A stretch of DNA of 64,000 nucleotides from Vibrio neonatus (GTDB lineage Bacteria; Pseudomonadota; Gammaproteobacteria; Enterobacterales; Vibrionaceae). The stretch covers positions 992,001 through 1,056,000 of the forward strand of contig NZ_AP024885.1 of NCBI RefSeq assembly GCF_024346975.1, read 5' to 3'. Shown here one piece after another: positions 45,891 to 55,445 of the stretch (positions within the stretch are counted from its first letter, which is position 1; every line of letters begins with the position of its first letter). The position numbers and the translations under genes are program-made. Under the pieces are notes generated by a model. That model was not told the DNA's origin. It made no database searches and worked only from the letters and a program-made list of their open reading frames with translations.

Positions 45891-46781
45891 ATGCTTAAAA
45901 ATATACAGATGATCATGAATGTTTTTCTGGTCATGTTAAACACGGCCTTCACTTCATTTGTGGTTAGTATTTTGGCAATTATCAAATTTGTTTTGCCATT
46001 TATGGGAGTGAAAGTCGCCATGAGTAAATTGGCGAACAAACAAATGTGGTTGTGGGCAACCCTTAATTTGTGGTTGCTGAATGTGAACAACAAGATTGAT
46101 TGGCAAATAGAAGGTGGTGAAAACCTGTCTAAAGATCAATGGTATCTATTGATTTCCAATCATTTAAGTTGGGCTGACATTGTGATTTTGTCATCGGTAA
46201 TGAAAGACAAAATCCCAATGGGGAAATTCTTATTGAAGCATAGTCTTTTATACGTGCCGTTTGTAGGCTTAGCGTGTTGGGGGCTAGATATGCCTTTCAT
46301 GCGTCGTCATTCGCATGAATATTTGGTTCGTCATCCTGAGCGTCGAAATGATGATTTTGATGCTATCAATAAAGCTTGTGAAAAGTTTCGACGTGTTCCG
46401 ACTACTATGATCAGCTTTGCTGAAGGTACACGTGCTAGCCAAGAAAAAATGGCAACCGCTAAAACGCCGTATCAACACCTGCTGAAACCAAAAACGGGTG
46501 GTGTCGCCTTTACCTTAAACGCAATGAATGAGTTGCTCAATGGTGTGGTTGACGTGACTTTGGCATACCCAGAAAACCGTGAAAATCCATTTGATGATCT
46601 GTTAAAAGGGCGCATGACCAAAGTTGTGGTCAAAATCAAGCTCCATGAAATAGATGAAAACTTGAGTGGTGACTACTTTAATGATAAGACCTTCAAAAGA
46701 GGCTTCCATCGTTGGTTAAACAGTGTCTGGCAAGAAAAAGATGAGTACCTACAAGGCGTATACTCTGCAAATAAAGACTAA
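45891..46781 (+). CDS. PlsC-family acyltransferase (YihG-like)
   Basis: About 296 residues from ATG 45891; an ATG at 45858 would add 11. An N-terminal membrane helix is followed by the acyltransferase motifs SNHLSWADIV (H-x4-D catalytic pair), FMRRHS, and FAEGTRAS (phosphate-binding EGTR). This is the lysophosphatidate acyltransferase superfamily, closest in pattern to YihG/YkoC-type enzymes. It would act on phospholipid precursors at the inner membrane. Confidence 0.87.
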   Translation: MLKNIQMIMNVFLVMLNTAFTSFVVSILAIIKFVLPFMGVKVAMSKLANKQMWLWATLNLWLLNVNNKIDWQIEGGENLSKDQWYLLISNHLSWADIVILSSVMKDKIPMGKFLLKHSLLYVPFVGLACWGLDMPFMRRHSHEYLVRHPERRNDDFDAINKACEKFRRVPTTMISFAEGTRASQEKMATAKTPYQHLLKPKTGGVAFTLNAMNELLNGVVDVTLAYPENRENPFDDLLKGRMTKVVVKIKLHEIDENLSGDYFNDKTFKRGFHRWLNSVWQEKDEYLQGVYSANKD

Positions 46782-46839
46782 CGACGCATTAACTTACGAC
46801 GTGTAGTGTTACGATTCTTGCTTTAACTCTGGAAACTGA

Positions 46840-47439
46840 ATGGAACTTTTCACTGCAATTTTATTGTTCGCTTTCTCAAGCACAATTACACCCGGCCCGA
46901 ATAACATCATGATGATGACCTCGGGCATGAACTATGGCGTTAAACGCAGTCTTCCTCATTTTATGGGGATCTGCATTGGCTTTCCGACTATGGTGGTAGC
47001 AATTGGGCTTGGGTTAGGTTCACTGTTTCAGTGGTTTCCAACTCTGCACGACATAATCAAGGTGTTGGGCATCGTCTATTTGCTCTATCTTGCGTGGAAG
47101 ATTGCATCGGCAGAAACGGATTCTCTCTCTGGCGAAAAGGCCAAACCTTTTACTTTCTTGCAAGGGGCCCTTTTTCAGTGGGTGAACCCAAAAGCGTGGA
47201 TTATGGGAACCGGAGCTGTTGCCGCTTTTACTAGTGATTCAATGAATATCTACAGTCAGGTGGGTTTAATTGCAGGGCTGTTTTTATTGGTGGCTTTCCC
47301 TTGCGTAGGGATGTGGCTAGTATTTGGCACAAAAATTCGGCTTTTTCTTTCTGATCCAAAGCATCAAAAAGTATTCAATGTTTGTATGGCGATATTGCTA
47401 GTGCTTTCTATTGTGCCTGTAGTGTTTGAATACCTGTAA
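46840..47439 (+). CDS. LysE/RhtB-family amino-acid exporter
   Basis: A 199-residue protein with six predicted helices and the family start FAFSSTITPGPNNIMMMTSGMNYG. The mid block has GALFQWVNPKAWIM. LysE/RhtB proteins export amino acids such as homoserine, threonine or lysine; the substrate is unknown here. Confidence 0.9.
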   Translation: MELFTAILLFAFSSTITPGPNNIMMMTSGMNYGVKRSLPHFMGICIGFPTMVVAIGLGLGSLFQWFPTLHDIIKVLGIVYLLYLAWKIASAETDSLSGEKAKPFTFLQGALFQWVNPKAWIMGTGAVAAFTSDSMNIYSQVGLIAGLFLLVAFPCVGMWLVFGTKIRLFLSDPKHQKVFNVCMAILLVLSIVPVVFEYL

Positions 47440-47477
47440 TCCCATCTCAGTCATCCTGCTTAAGAGAGCAGTTATGC

Positions 47478-48668
47478 TTATAACTGCTCTACGCTAGATG
47501 CTTTCGCTTTAAATCCTCGATGAATATTGCTGTAGGTAATAAGTGCAAACACAATAATCACGCAGCCTAATTGCCATACATGGCGAAGCCCCATCGCCAT
47601 TAAAATCATACTGACAATCGATGACACTACCATTTGCCCGCCACCTTGCATTGCGGCTGCGGCACCGGCGCGTTTGCTATAAGGCTCCATGACCATAGCT
47701 TGTGCACAAGGCATCGAAAAACCATTACCTAATACCATAAAAAACTGACCGATCATCAACCATAACGGTTGTACTGGGCATAGAATTAGCCAAATAGCGC
47801 CGACAATTTGAATAAACGGCGCCAGTTTCAAGGTGCTGTGAATGCCAATTTTAGGGCGAAGTCGGTTACTCAGTGATGAGCCAAGCAACAAACCTGCGGT
47901 AGGAATAATGGCCCATAATGCGTATTGGTCAGATGTCATGCCGATTTGGTTTTGCATGATAAACGGCATTAAAGAGGTGGTTGTGACAATCAAACTAAAA
48001 TTCAGCCAAGACACGCTAGCAAAACTGACAAAATACCGCGATTTTAGTAACTCAGAATATTGATGAAACATGGTGCGCGGTGACGGGATCTTTTTCTTGT
48101 CGTGCATGGTTTCTTTAAAGCCAACCAGTAATACTAACCAAGCAAAAGCGACGTAACCGAGCAATGAGATAAAGACCATTCCCCAACCTAAATAGTGGTT
48201 AATAAAACCACCAATAACAGGCGCGGCTAGCGGGGTGAAAGAAGCGGCCATTGCAATATAAGAAAGGGCGGTTGGCAGTTGCTTGCCTGTGTAACTGTCT
48301 CGGGTAGAAGCGCGTGCTAATACGGCGCAGCAGCCTGTACCAATCCCTTGTATAAAACGCCCTAGTACCATGCTATGAAAGGAATTGGATAAGAAGATAA
48401 TAGATAACAAGCCGAGCATAGCGATCACTAAGCCACTGAGTAAAATCTTCTTCCGACCTAATGCATCGGACAATGGGCCATAAATGAATTGAGAGGGGCC
48501 AAAGCCAAGTAAATAGACGCTCACCAGTAGCTGTGCTTGGTCTAGAGAGATAGAGAAATCTTTGGCAATCCATGGCAGTGAAGGATAGACCAGTCCCATA
48601 CTCAACTGACCAATACTAATGATGATACATGCCAGTAAGATGGGCTTCTTTCGAAATGCTTGAGTCAT
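47478..48668 (-). CDS. Bcr/CflA-family MFS drug efflux transporter
   Basis: About 396 residues, 12 helices, from ATG 48668 (an in-frame start at 48695 is less likely). The 2-3 loop has FIYGPLSDALGRKKILLSG; motif C-like RFIQGIGTGCCAVLARA and the Bcr/CflA block PVIGGFINHYLGWGMVF follow. It is a proton-driven efflux pump for drugs or other small molecules. Confidence 0.87.
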   Translation of the reverse strand: MTQAFRKKPILLACIIISIGQLSMGLVYPSLPWIAKDFSISLDQAQLLVSVYLLGFGPSQFIYGPLSDALGRKKILLSGLVIAMLGLLSIIFLSNSFHSMVLGRFIQGIGTGCCAVLARASTRDSYTGKQLPTALSYIAMAASFTPLAAPVIGGFINHYLGWGMVFISLLGYVAFAWLVLLVGFKETMHDKKKIPSPRTMFHQYSELLKSRYFVSFASVSWLNFSLIVTTTSLMPFIMQNQIGMTSDQYALWAIIPTAGLLLGSSLSNRLRPKIGIHSTLKLAPFIQIVGAIWLILCPVQPLWLMIGQFFMVLGNGFSMPCAQAMVMEPYSKRAGAAAAMQGGGQMVVSSIVSMILMAMGLRHVWQLGCVIIVFALITYSNIHRGFKAKASSVEQL

Positions 48669-48930
48669 GAATGTCCGGTTTGGTGTTATACCCATAGTGG
48701 TGATGACTGTGATGGGTATTCGATAGCCAATACGGTGTGCACAGATTAGTGTCGCGCCGAAAATGAAGTTGAACCGATAATTGAAGCCATAGTCCTGAGA
48801 CGGTCGTTTTCAAACAGTGTCTACAAAAACAATGTCTACAAAAACAATGCCTACAAAACTGTGCTTTTAAAATAATGATTATAAAACAGTGGTTCAGCGC
48901 GCAAGTATAGCAATTTTACTTAGCTTTGAC

Positions 48931-50313
48931 TCACACTTTTGTGCTTGCAAGGTGTAAGACGATTTTAAAACCTGTTGCTTGTTGTGGATGAGTAAACTGA
49001 ACCTCAATTTGCATGCCGTGCAGTTGTGCAACAACCGCCACTAATGGCAAGCCAAGGCCAAAACCTGGCGTGGTGCGAGATTTATCGGCGCGATACAAAC
49101 GTTGAAAAATCTTTTGCTGTTGTTCGGCACTGACTCCAGGCCCATCATCTTCGATAACCAAAGCATCTTGGGTAAGATACAGCCTTACGGATGTGTGTTC
49201 TGGGCAATATTTGTGCGCGTTATCCAGCAGGTTGTACACCAAGCGAAACAGCAGTGAAGGCTCACCTTTGAAGGACACGTTTTCAAGTTGTGTTGTCAGC
49301 GACTGTTGTTTGTCTTCAAATTGAGGCTCTACTAAGTCGATTGCATCGGTGATGATATGCGATAGGTCGACATCCACAAAACGGCTGATGTCGTTGCCAG
49401 ATTCTAATTTGCTCAGTTCTAGCATGGCATTAAAGGTTTGCAGTAATCGGTCAAAGTCGTCTTGCAACTGCTGTATTTGCTCTTGGGGTAAAGGATGCTG
49501 TTGTGATTGGAAGCTAGCAATGCGATTTTTAATTCGCGTTAAAGGCGTACGCAAATCGTGAGCGATAGCATCAGTAACGCTTTGGATCTGGGTAATAGAG
49601 GATTCTATTTTATCCAACATAGCGTTGATATAGTGCGCAATGTTGTCCCACTCATCATGCGAGTTATTAGTATGGATACGCCCATTGAAATGGCCTTGCT
49701 CAATTTGTGATACCACAGAGTGTATGCCAGATAGTTGTAGTTTCAGTCTTCGGCGTATGATCCAACTAGGGAGCAGGGCGATGAAAAAGGCGCAGATAAG
49801 CACCACAATAGCGGCATTTTCAAAGTTATCTTGCACTTGCCATAGATACTCACTGTCAGTTGCCACTAATACTGAGTAGCCTTTAATTTTAAACTGACAG
49901 CCTTCTAATAATACGATGTTACTGCCGTGGCCCCTGATTACAGGGAAGGGGGCAAGTTTAGGGCATTGCGGTAATGAACTAGGAAAGTGATTTAGTGAGC
50001 CGTAGAGTTGTCCGCTATCACTGCGCAATACGGTAATGATGCCTTGCGGGCTGTAAAGTGTGTCATCTAGAATATGTGGCAGTGCATTGGTGGCGTTTGT
50101 TTCGCTGGCGCTTTGCAACTGCTGGGCATGTTGCAATAAAATTTGCTGGCGAGATTGAATTAATGGCTGAATGCTTAATTGATAAATAGTGAACAGAGCA
50201 ATGGCAACGGCAAGCCAGAGTATGGCGGCAATGGATAGCGAAAGCCGCCATAATGAGTGGCGACGCCATAAACCGATGAGTTGCTGTTTGCTTTTATCAA
50301 GCAGAGAATTCAT
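48931..50313 (-). CDS. Two-component sensor histidine kinase
   Basis: A 460-residue kinase: N-terminal helix (LSIAAILWLAVAIALFTI), periplasmic domain (about 45-160), a second helix (AIVVLICAFFIALLPSW), HAMP, and H-box AIAHDLRTPLTRIKNRI with His252. The N-box is LVYNLLDNAHKY and the G-box is GFGLGLPLVAVVAQLHG. It overlaps its response regulator gene by four bases. A PepSY protein precedes them in the operon, as in several systems that sense metal, acid or antimicrobial peptides. Confidence 0.92.
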   Translation of the reverse strand: MNSLLDKSKQQLIGLWRRHSLWRLSLSIAAILWLAVAIALFTIYQLSIQPLIQSRQQILLQHAQQLQSASETNATNALPHILDDTLYSPQGIITVLRSDSGQLYGSLNHFPSSLPQCPKLAPFPVIRGHGSNIVLLEGCQFKIKGYSVLVATDSEYLWQVQDNFENAAIVVLICAFFIALLPSWIIRRRLKLQLSGIHSVVSQIEQGHFNGRIHTNNSHDEWDNIAHYINAMLDKIESSITQIQSVTDAIAHDLRTPLTRIKNRIASFQSQQHPLPQEQIQQLQDDFDRLLQTFNAMLELSKLESGNDISRFVDVDLSHIITDAIDLVEPQFEDKQQSLTTQLENVSFKGEPSLLFRLVYNLLDNAHKYCPEHTSVRLYLTQDALVIEDDGPGVSAEQQQKIFQRLYRADKSRTTPGFGLGLPLVAVVAQLHGMQIEVQFTHPQQATGFKIVLHLASTKV

Positions 50314-50993
50314 GCTACTTTAACCATTCGATAGCCTGCGCCGCGCACAGTTTCAATTAAGTTGGGCTGACCTTCTGTTTCCAGTTTTTTTCTCAGCCTA
50401 GCAATGTGCACATCTATAACGTTAGTTTGTGGATCAAAGTTGTAATCCCAAACCGCTTCAAATAACAGTGAGCGAGTGACCACTTGTCCGGCATGCTCCA
50501 CAAGATAACGCAGTAGTTTAAATTCTTTGGCTTGCAGTAAGACTTTTTTCGAGTCGACCTGCACTTCATGTGACAACAGATCAAGCTGAATATGCCCATT
50601 ACGCAATTGGCTTTGCACCGCTGTACTGCTCGAGGTTGTGCGACTGGCTAATATCTCCACGCGAGCAATCAACTCGGCAAGTGCAAAGGGCTTAGTTAGA
50701 TAATCATCACCACCGTGTTTTAGCCCTTTCACGCGCTCATCAACACTATCTAGCGCGCTGAGTATCAGCACTCGCGCCGCGTTATTGGCTGCTCGAAGTG
50801 TTGAAAGTACGGTCAATCCATCCAAGGCAGGTAGCATGCGATCTAAGATAATGACCTGATAATCACCCTCTAGAGCTAAAAATAAGCCATCTTGGCCATT
50901 ATCGGCGCTATCGACTTCCCAAGCTTGTTGCTTAAGGGACTGACAAAGATACTCACGGGTCTCTTTGTCATCCTCTATGACCAGTACTTTCAC
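50310..50993 (-). CDS. OmpR/PhoB-family response regulator
   Basis: A 227-residue protein: receiver VLVIEDDKETREYL with Asp51 (ILDRMLPALDG), then a winged helix ending VIDVHIARLRKKLETEGQPNLIETVRGAGYRM. It is 13 bases downstream of the PepSY gene and overlaps the kinase gene. Confidence 0.92.
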   Translation of the reverse strand: MKVLVIEDDKETREYLCQSLKQQAWEVDSADNGQDGLFLALEGDYQVIILDRMLPALDGLTVLSTLRAANNAARVLILSALDSVDERVKGLKHGGDDYLTKPFALAELIARVEILASRTTSSSTAVQSQLRNGHIQLDLLSHEVQVDSKKVLLQAKEFKLLRYLVEHAGQVVTRSLLFEAVWDYNFDPQTNVIDVHIARLRKKLETEGQPNLIETVRGAGYRMVKVA

Positions 50994-51006
50994 TTAGTGG
51001 TTTACC

Positions 51007-51588
51007 TTATTTATGACTTTGACGGTGCATCACAGGGATTTCTTCTCCAGTGGCGACGTTAATCAGCAGTTTTTGCATGCCGCGCTCGCTACTTGCCAGT
51101 TCGATTTCGTAAAATACGATGCCTTTTTTGCTTTCCAGTTCCGCTTCTAACGTTTTTGCTGAATATTTAGTTTCAAGCTCAATCAGCTTTTTCACTATAT
51201 CAAACTGCGCTTTTTCAACTTGTTCGATAGCAAGGCGATCTTCTTTATCTAAATGACTAAAGCCCAACGTGCTCAGTCTTTTAGATTTTTGACGCAGTAA
51301 ACTGCCATCACTAATGGCGTAAGTCAGTTTATGCTCTTGGCCTGCAGCGTTATCGATAATTTTAAATTTATACGCGATTTGTGTGTCTTTGTAGTCATCA
51401 AGCTCTATTTCCGTGATGACGCCCGTAGAGATAGTACGTACTTGAGGTGCAAGGGTGGTGATAGTGGCAGAACCTGAATTGATTGCCATTAGGCCAATTG
51501 CCGCATCTTGTTGATCGTTGGCGTGAGCGATTGGCATAGTGGCAAGAATTGCGCTCAATAGTCCGATGGTAGGTAGTGTCAGTTTCAT
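51007..51588 (-). CDS. Periplasmic PepSY-domain protein
   Basis: A 193-residue protein with a signal peptide (ending MPIAHA, about 23). The C-terminal PepSY domain is IVKKLIELETKYSAKTLEAELESKKGIVFYEIEL ... INVATGEEIPV. It is the first gene of the operon with a response regulator and kinase. PepSY proteins there often modulate the kinase or bind metal; this is inferred from position. Confidence 0.8.
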   Translation of the reverse strand: MKLTLPTIGLLSAILATMPIAHANDQQDAAIGLMAINSGSATITTLAPQVRTISTGVITEIELDDYKDTQIAYKFKIIDNAAGQEHKLTYAISDGSLLRQKSKRLSTLGFSHLDKEDRLAIEQVEKAQFDIVKKLIELETKYSAKTLEAELESKKGIVFYEIELASSERGMQKLLINVATGEEIPVMHRQSHK

Positions 51589-51650
51589 TGGGTGATTTCC
51601 ATGTTTATCAAGATGTAACCACTATAACTTGGCAAGGTAAACTCAAGATG

Positions 51651-51682
51651 GAGAGAAGATTAAATTTAGTTAATCTTCTCTC
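51651..51682. other. 13-bp perfect inverted repeat
   Basis: GAGAGAAGATTAA / TTAATCTTCTCTC with a 6-base loop, 45 bases past the menB stop and 63 bases before the PepSY gene start. It lacks a T-run in the leftward direction. It may be a menB terminator or an operator of the downstream operon. Confidence 0.55.
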
Positions 51683-51726
51683 TTCATTTGTTTAATTACT
51701 GGTGCCTTTGCTGACTTAGTTTTTGT

Positions 51727-52629
51727 TTAGTAGTGCCAAGGGAACTTAGTAAAGTCTTTAGCACGCTTTTCTAAGAACGCATCACGACCTTCTTGCGCTT
51801 CGTCAGTGCCATAAGCTAGGCGAGTCGCTTCACCGGCAAACAGTTGTTGTCCAACCAAACCATCATCAGGAAGGTTAAAGCCGTACTTGAGCATACGCAT
51901 CGCTGTTGGCGATTTGCTATTGATCTCTTTTGCCCAGCGCAGAGCTTCGGTTTCTAAATCAGCGTGCTCTATTACCTTGTTAACCATGCCCATTTCAAAT
52001 GCTTCTTGGGCTGTGTAATCAAAGCCACAGAAGAAAATCTCACGGGCACGTTTTTGACCTATCATTTTTGCTAAATATGCTGAGCCGTAGCCTGAATCAA
52101 AGGAAGCAACATCAGGGTCGGTTTGTTTAAAGACGGCATGTTCTTTTGAGGCTAGAGTCAAATCACAAACAACGTGTAAGCTGTGACCGCCACCTACTGC
52201 CCAACCCGGTACAACCGCAATCACCACCTTAGGCATAAAGCGAATCAAGCGTTGCACTTCTAGAATATGCAAACGTCCCATACGCGCCACATCGGCAACG
52301 TTTTCACCATCACCTTCGTATTTGTAACCATCTTTACCGCGAATACGCTGATCGCCACCGGACGAAAACGACCATTGGCCTTTTTTCGATGGGCCGTTAC
52401 CTGTTAATAAAACACAACCTACATCTGACCACTGACGAGCATGATCCAAAGCGGTATACAGTTCATCGACAGTGCGGGGACGAAAAGCATTTAAACAGTC
52501 AGGACGGTCAAAAGCGATACGCACCGTTCCCTGAGTTTTGCTTCTATGGTAGGTAATATCTTCAAAGTCAAAGCCGGGTACAAGGTCCCACAAATCAGCA
52601 TTAAATATATCTTGGTTAGAGTCGGTCAT
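51727..52629 (-). CDS. menB: 1,4-dihydroxy-2-naphthoyl-CoA synthase, type II
   Basis: A 300-residue crotonase-fold enzyme from ATG 52629 (a TTG at 52641 is less likely) that closes the naphthoate ring in menaquinone synthesis. Conserved blocks include DCLNAFRPRTVDELYTALD, FSSGGDQRIRG, GWAVGGGHSLHVVCDLTLAS and GVVGQQLFAGEA-type C-terminal sequence. At the bicarbonate site it has QTD171PDVASFD, where Escherichia coli MenB has Gly. Asp there defines the bicarbonate-independent type II seen in Mycobacterium. No other men gene adjoins it. Confidence 0.88.
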   Translation of the reverse strand: MTDSNQDIFNADLWDLVPGFDFEDITYHRSKTQGTVRIAFDRPDCLNAFRPRTVDELYTALDHARQWSDVGCVLLTGNGPSKKGQWSFSSGGDQRIRGKDGYKYEGDGENVADVARMGRLHILEVQRLIRFMPKVVIAVVPGWAVGGGHSLHVVCDLTLASKEHAVFKQTDPDVASFDSGYGSAYLAKMIGQKRAREIFFCGFDYTAQEAFEMGMVNKVIEHADLETEALRWAKEINSKSPTAMRMLKYGFNLPDDGLVGQQLFAGEATRLAYGTDEAQEGRDAFLEKRAKDFTKFPWHY

Positions 52630-52850
52630 GATAAATCTCAATAGGTGTTTCTTTTAGGCTAGGAATTTGCGCAGTGTGAGTCAACACGCGCCTATGAATT
52701 GTTAGATCTTTTTATCATTACGGTCGTTTATTTGTGCGATTTGATGGCATTTAAAGCTGACTTGGGAAAATAGTGCGTTGATTAACTATTTGAAAGCTGT
52801 AGTTTTGTTATCATTGATGCATATGCGATAAGTTTTAAGTCAAGGATGAT

Positions 52851-54287
52851 ATGAAAAGCGATAGAACAAAAAATACCCTGCGAAACGGTCTGTTATTGGT
52901 AATCAGTTTAGGTTTGACCGCCTGTAGTGTGAGCACTGATTACGATAAAAAGATTGGCGCTGAAAATGCGGCGCTAGTAGAAGTGCAAATGGGTACTTAC
53001 GACAAACATAAAATGGAAGCCTACGTACAACAAATTGGTGCGCGCTTGGTCAGTCACATCGACAATCCTGAGTTTGAATTTCATTTTAAAATTGTCGATG
53101 ACGCTACGCCAAATGCATTTGCGTTGCCGGGCGGTTATATCTTTGTCTCTCGCGGCTTACTTAGCCTAGTTAATAGTGAAGATGAACTGGCCTGTGTAAT
53201 GGCGCATGAAATTATCCATGTCACCGAACGTCATGGCGTGAAGCAGATGAAATCTGGGATCTTACCGGGCATTGTGGAACTGCCGGGCAATATTGTTGGT
53301 GGCGTTATCAATGAAGATTTAGGTAATCTGATCAATGCTCCTATTTCAGCAGGCAATCATTTGTTGATGGCAGGCTACAGTCGCAGTCATGAAAGTGACG
53401 CCGATAGATTAGGTATAGATTTAGCGGCAAAAGCGGGCTATGAACCGTTAGCGATGAACAGTATCTTAGAGCGCTTAAACCGAACGGTAGAGATACAAAC
53501 GAAAAAAGCCTCAGAGCGCAGTTATTTTGATTCTCACCCGTACACGCCCGATCGTATAGCGGATGTAAACAAAGAAGCTAAAAAGCTAACCGTTGCGCAA
53601 ATCTCGCCAATTCACAAAGATTTTGTCTCGCAAATTGATGGATTATTAGTGGGGCAAAACCCGAGTAAAGGTGTGTTTCGTGAGCAACTGTTTTTACAAC
53701 CCGATTTGAAGTTTGCTATTGATTTCCCTGAGCAATGGACGACGTTAAATCAAGCTTCTATTGTGGCTGCAGTCGATAAAGAACAAGATGCAGCTGTGGT
53801 GTTAAGCCTTGCGTCCAATGAGTTTAGCGCCAAAGAACATGCGATACGTTTTCAAAATGAGCTGAAACGACGCTACCAAATGGAGCTTAGTATTGATGAG
53901 CAACCGTTAGATTGGGGAGACTCTATCTACAGCGTAACCTTGACTAATGATAAAAAAGATCAAAAAAGTTATATGACTCGAGGTTGGGTTAACTTAGGTG
54001 TCGATACCTATCAGATAGTGACTATCGCCAGTGAGGATAAGAAAAAATCAGCCGATAATAGCGCGCACTCTTTTCGCCCTATAACTAAGCAAGAGCTAGC
54101 TTCTATGACACAACTCGAGCTGAAAGTAGTTAAGGCAAAAGAGGGGCAAACCTTAGAGGCGCTATTGGCTGAAAATCACAGTAAACGCTCTATTGAACTA
54201 TTGGCGGTGATGAACGCACTGGATGAAAATCAGCGTCTTACCAACAATGAGCAAGTTAAGGTAGTAGTAGAAGCGCCTTATCAATAA
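52851..54287 (+). CDS. M48-family lipoprotein metalloprotease
   Basis: A 478-residue protein with a lipobox (LGLTACSVS, Cys at about 25). The zinc site is H119-EII-H123 (VMAHEIIHVTERHG) with the third ligand in SHESDADRLG. The C-terminal third has a region of unknown fold and a LysM-like tail (AKEGQTLEALLAENHSKRSIELLAVMN). It resembles BepA/LoiP-type outer-envelope quality-control proteases, though the C-terminal part is not the BepA TPR. Confidence 0.86.
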   Translation: MKSDRTKNTLRNGLLLVISLGLTACSVSTDYDKKIGAENAALVEVQMGTYDKHKMEAYVQQIGARLVSHIDNPEFEFHFKIVDDATPNAFALPGGYIFVSRGLLSLVNSEDELACVMAHEIIHVTERHGVKQMKSGILPGIVELPGNIVGGVINEDLGNLINAPISAGNHLLMAGYSRSHESDADRLGIDLAAKAGYEPLAMNSILERLNRTVEIQTKKASERSYFDSHPYTPDRIADVNKEAKKLTVAQISPIHKDFVSQIDGLLVGQNPSKGVFREQLFLQPDLKFAIDFPEQWTTLNQASIVAAVDKEQDAAVVLSLASNEFSAKEHAIRFQNELKRRYQMELSIDEQPLDWGDSIYSVTLTNDKKDQKSYMTRGWVNLGVDTYQIVTIASEDKKKSADNSAHSFRPITKQELASMTQLELKVVKAKEGQTLEALLAENHSKRSIELLAVMNALDENQRLTNNEQVKVVVEAPYQ

Positions 54288-54362
54288 CGCTCTGTATTGA
54301 GCTTTTCTTTAGTAAAAGAGTAGTAAAAATAATAATATAAAGAGTAATAAGAAGGCTAATAG

Positions 54363-54399
54363 AACAGCAACAGGCAAATCCTTTTTGTGTGTTGCTGTT
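54363..54399. terminator. Hairpin between convergent genes
   Basis: AACAGCAACA / TGTTGCTGTT with a 17-base loop containing CTTTTT, between the M48 protease and DUF2955 genes. It probably ends transcription of one or both. Confidence 0.5.
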
Positions 54400-54413
54400 G
54401 TTCTACCGAAGGT

Positions 54414-55445
54414 TTATTGCTTTTGCTTAAACCAAAAATTATCGAGTACCCGCAGCGCAACCACGATATACAGTATGGCTAATGAGATAAATAGAATCCT
54501 TGATACTAAGGCGCTCATAAAGTCAGAATCCGCCCCCATATTGCCATTAATCAACACGATAATGCAGGTCATTGCTGAGCCGTAATATTGACCTCGCGGG
54601 TTTGCCGAAAAGATATTCATGCCCATGAATAGCGCAATGCCAAACATCAACAAGATAAAGAACATAAATAAAGGCACTGCCACTAACGCCCAATAAAAGA
54701 CTAAGGCCACAACCCCGCCTAATATTGTCGAAATTAAGGAGTTCCTTCCCGCTTCTTTACCTGCGCTGAGCTCTGGTTTCATGGTAAACATGGCGGCAAA
54801 CACCATAGTGAGCAGTAAATCTGTACGAGCAAACGAAATACAAAACGCTGCAATAGGAAAGGCTACTAAGGTGCTTTTCAGTGCCAGTTTGGCGGCGATA
54901 GGCACGTAACTATTGTTGACTTTTGCTGGTGGCGGAAACGGCGCTTTATCGGGGTCAGGCAATACATAATGTATGCTGAAAACAAACAAAATGGCCGCCC
55001 ATGCTGAGGCGACAAACCCCAATGAAAAACCGATCGCCAGACCTTCTGACATGGTGCTGAGCATGGGCAGTATGAGCATGGATAACATCAGCATTAACGT
55101 TAGCCAAAATGAACCGCCGCGGTTTAGATAGTAATAAATATAAAACAGCGAAATAAACAGCAGCAGTAAAAAGATAATCGGAAATTTGATCAGTAGAACT
55201 GAAAATAGCAAACCGAAACAAAAGCCTTTAACGGTATTAAACAGGGCATTGACCAAAGCTGTCGGCGTCATTTGAGGCAAAGGCATAGACAGCAATAGGG
55301 TGGTAAATATGGGGAACAAAAATGCCAATGGCCAGTTAAAGGTGTAGGCAAGGGTGGCAGAGGCGGCAACCCCTACCGCAAAGCGCAATTGCCGCACCAT
55401 CGCTGGATTATGTTTGAGGGTTAGAAACGCGCTGTTAGTAAACAT
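54414..55445 (-). CDS. DUF2955 membrane protein, FUSC-like
   Basis: A 343-residue protein with about ten membrane helices in two halves. It starts LKHNPAMVRQLRFAVGVAASATLAYTFNWPLAFLFPIFTTLLLS, and the repeat-like second half is AAKLALKSTLVAFPIAAFCISFARTDLLLTMVFAAMFTMKPE. DUF2955 proteins pair with HlyD-type adaptors to form export systems like AaeB/AaeA. It overlaps the adaptor gene by 11 bases. Confidence 0.85.
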   Translation of the reverse strand: MFTNSAFLTLKHNPAMVRQLRFAVGVAASATLAYTFNWPLAFLFPIFTTLLLSMPLPQMTPTALVNALFNTVKGFCFGLLFSVLLIKFPIIFLLLLFISLFYIYYYLNRGGSFWLTLMLMLSMLILPMLSTMSEGLAIGFSLGFVASAWAAILFVFSIHYVLPDPDKAPFPPPAKVNNSYVPIAAKLALKSTLVAFPIAAFCISFARTDLLLTMVFAAMFTMKPELSAGKEAGRNSLISTILGGVVALVFYWALVAVPLFMFFILLMFGIALFMGMNIFSANPRGQYYGSAMTCIIVLINGNMGADSDFMSALVSRILFISLAILYIVVALRVLDNFWFKQKQ

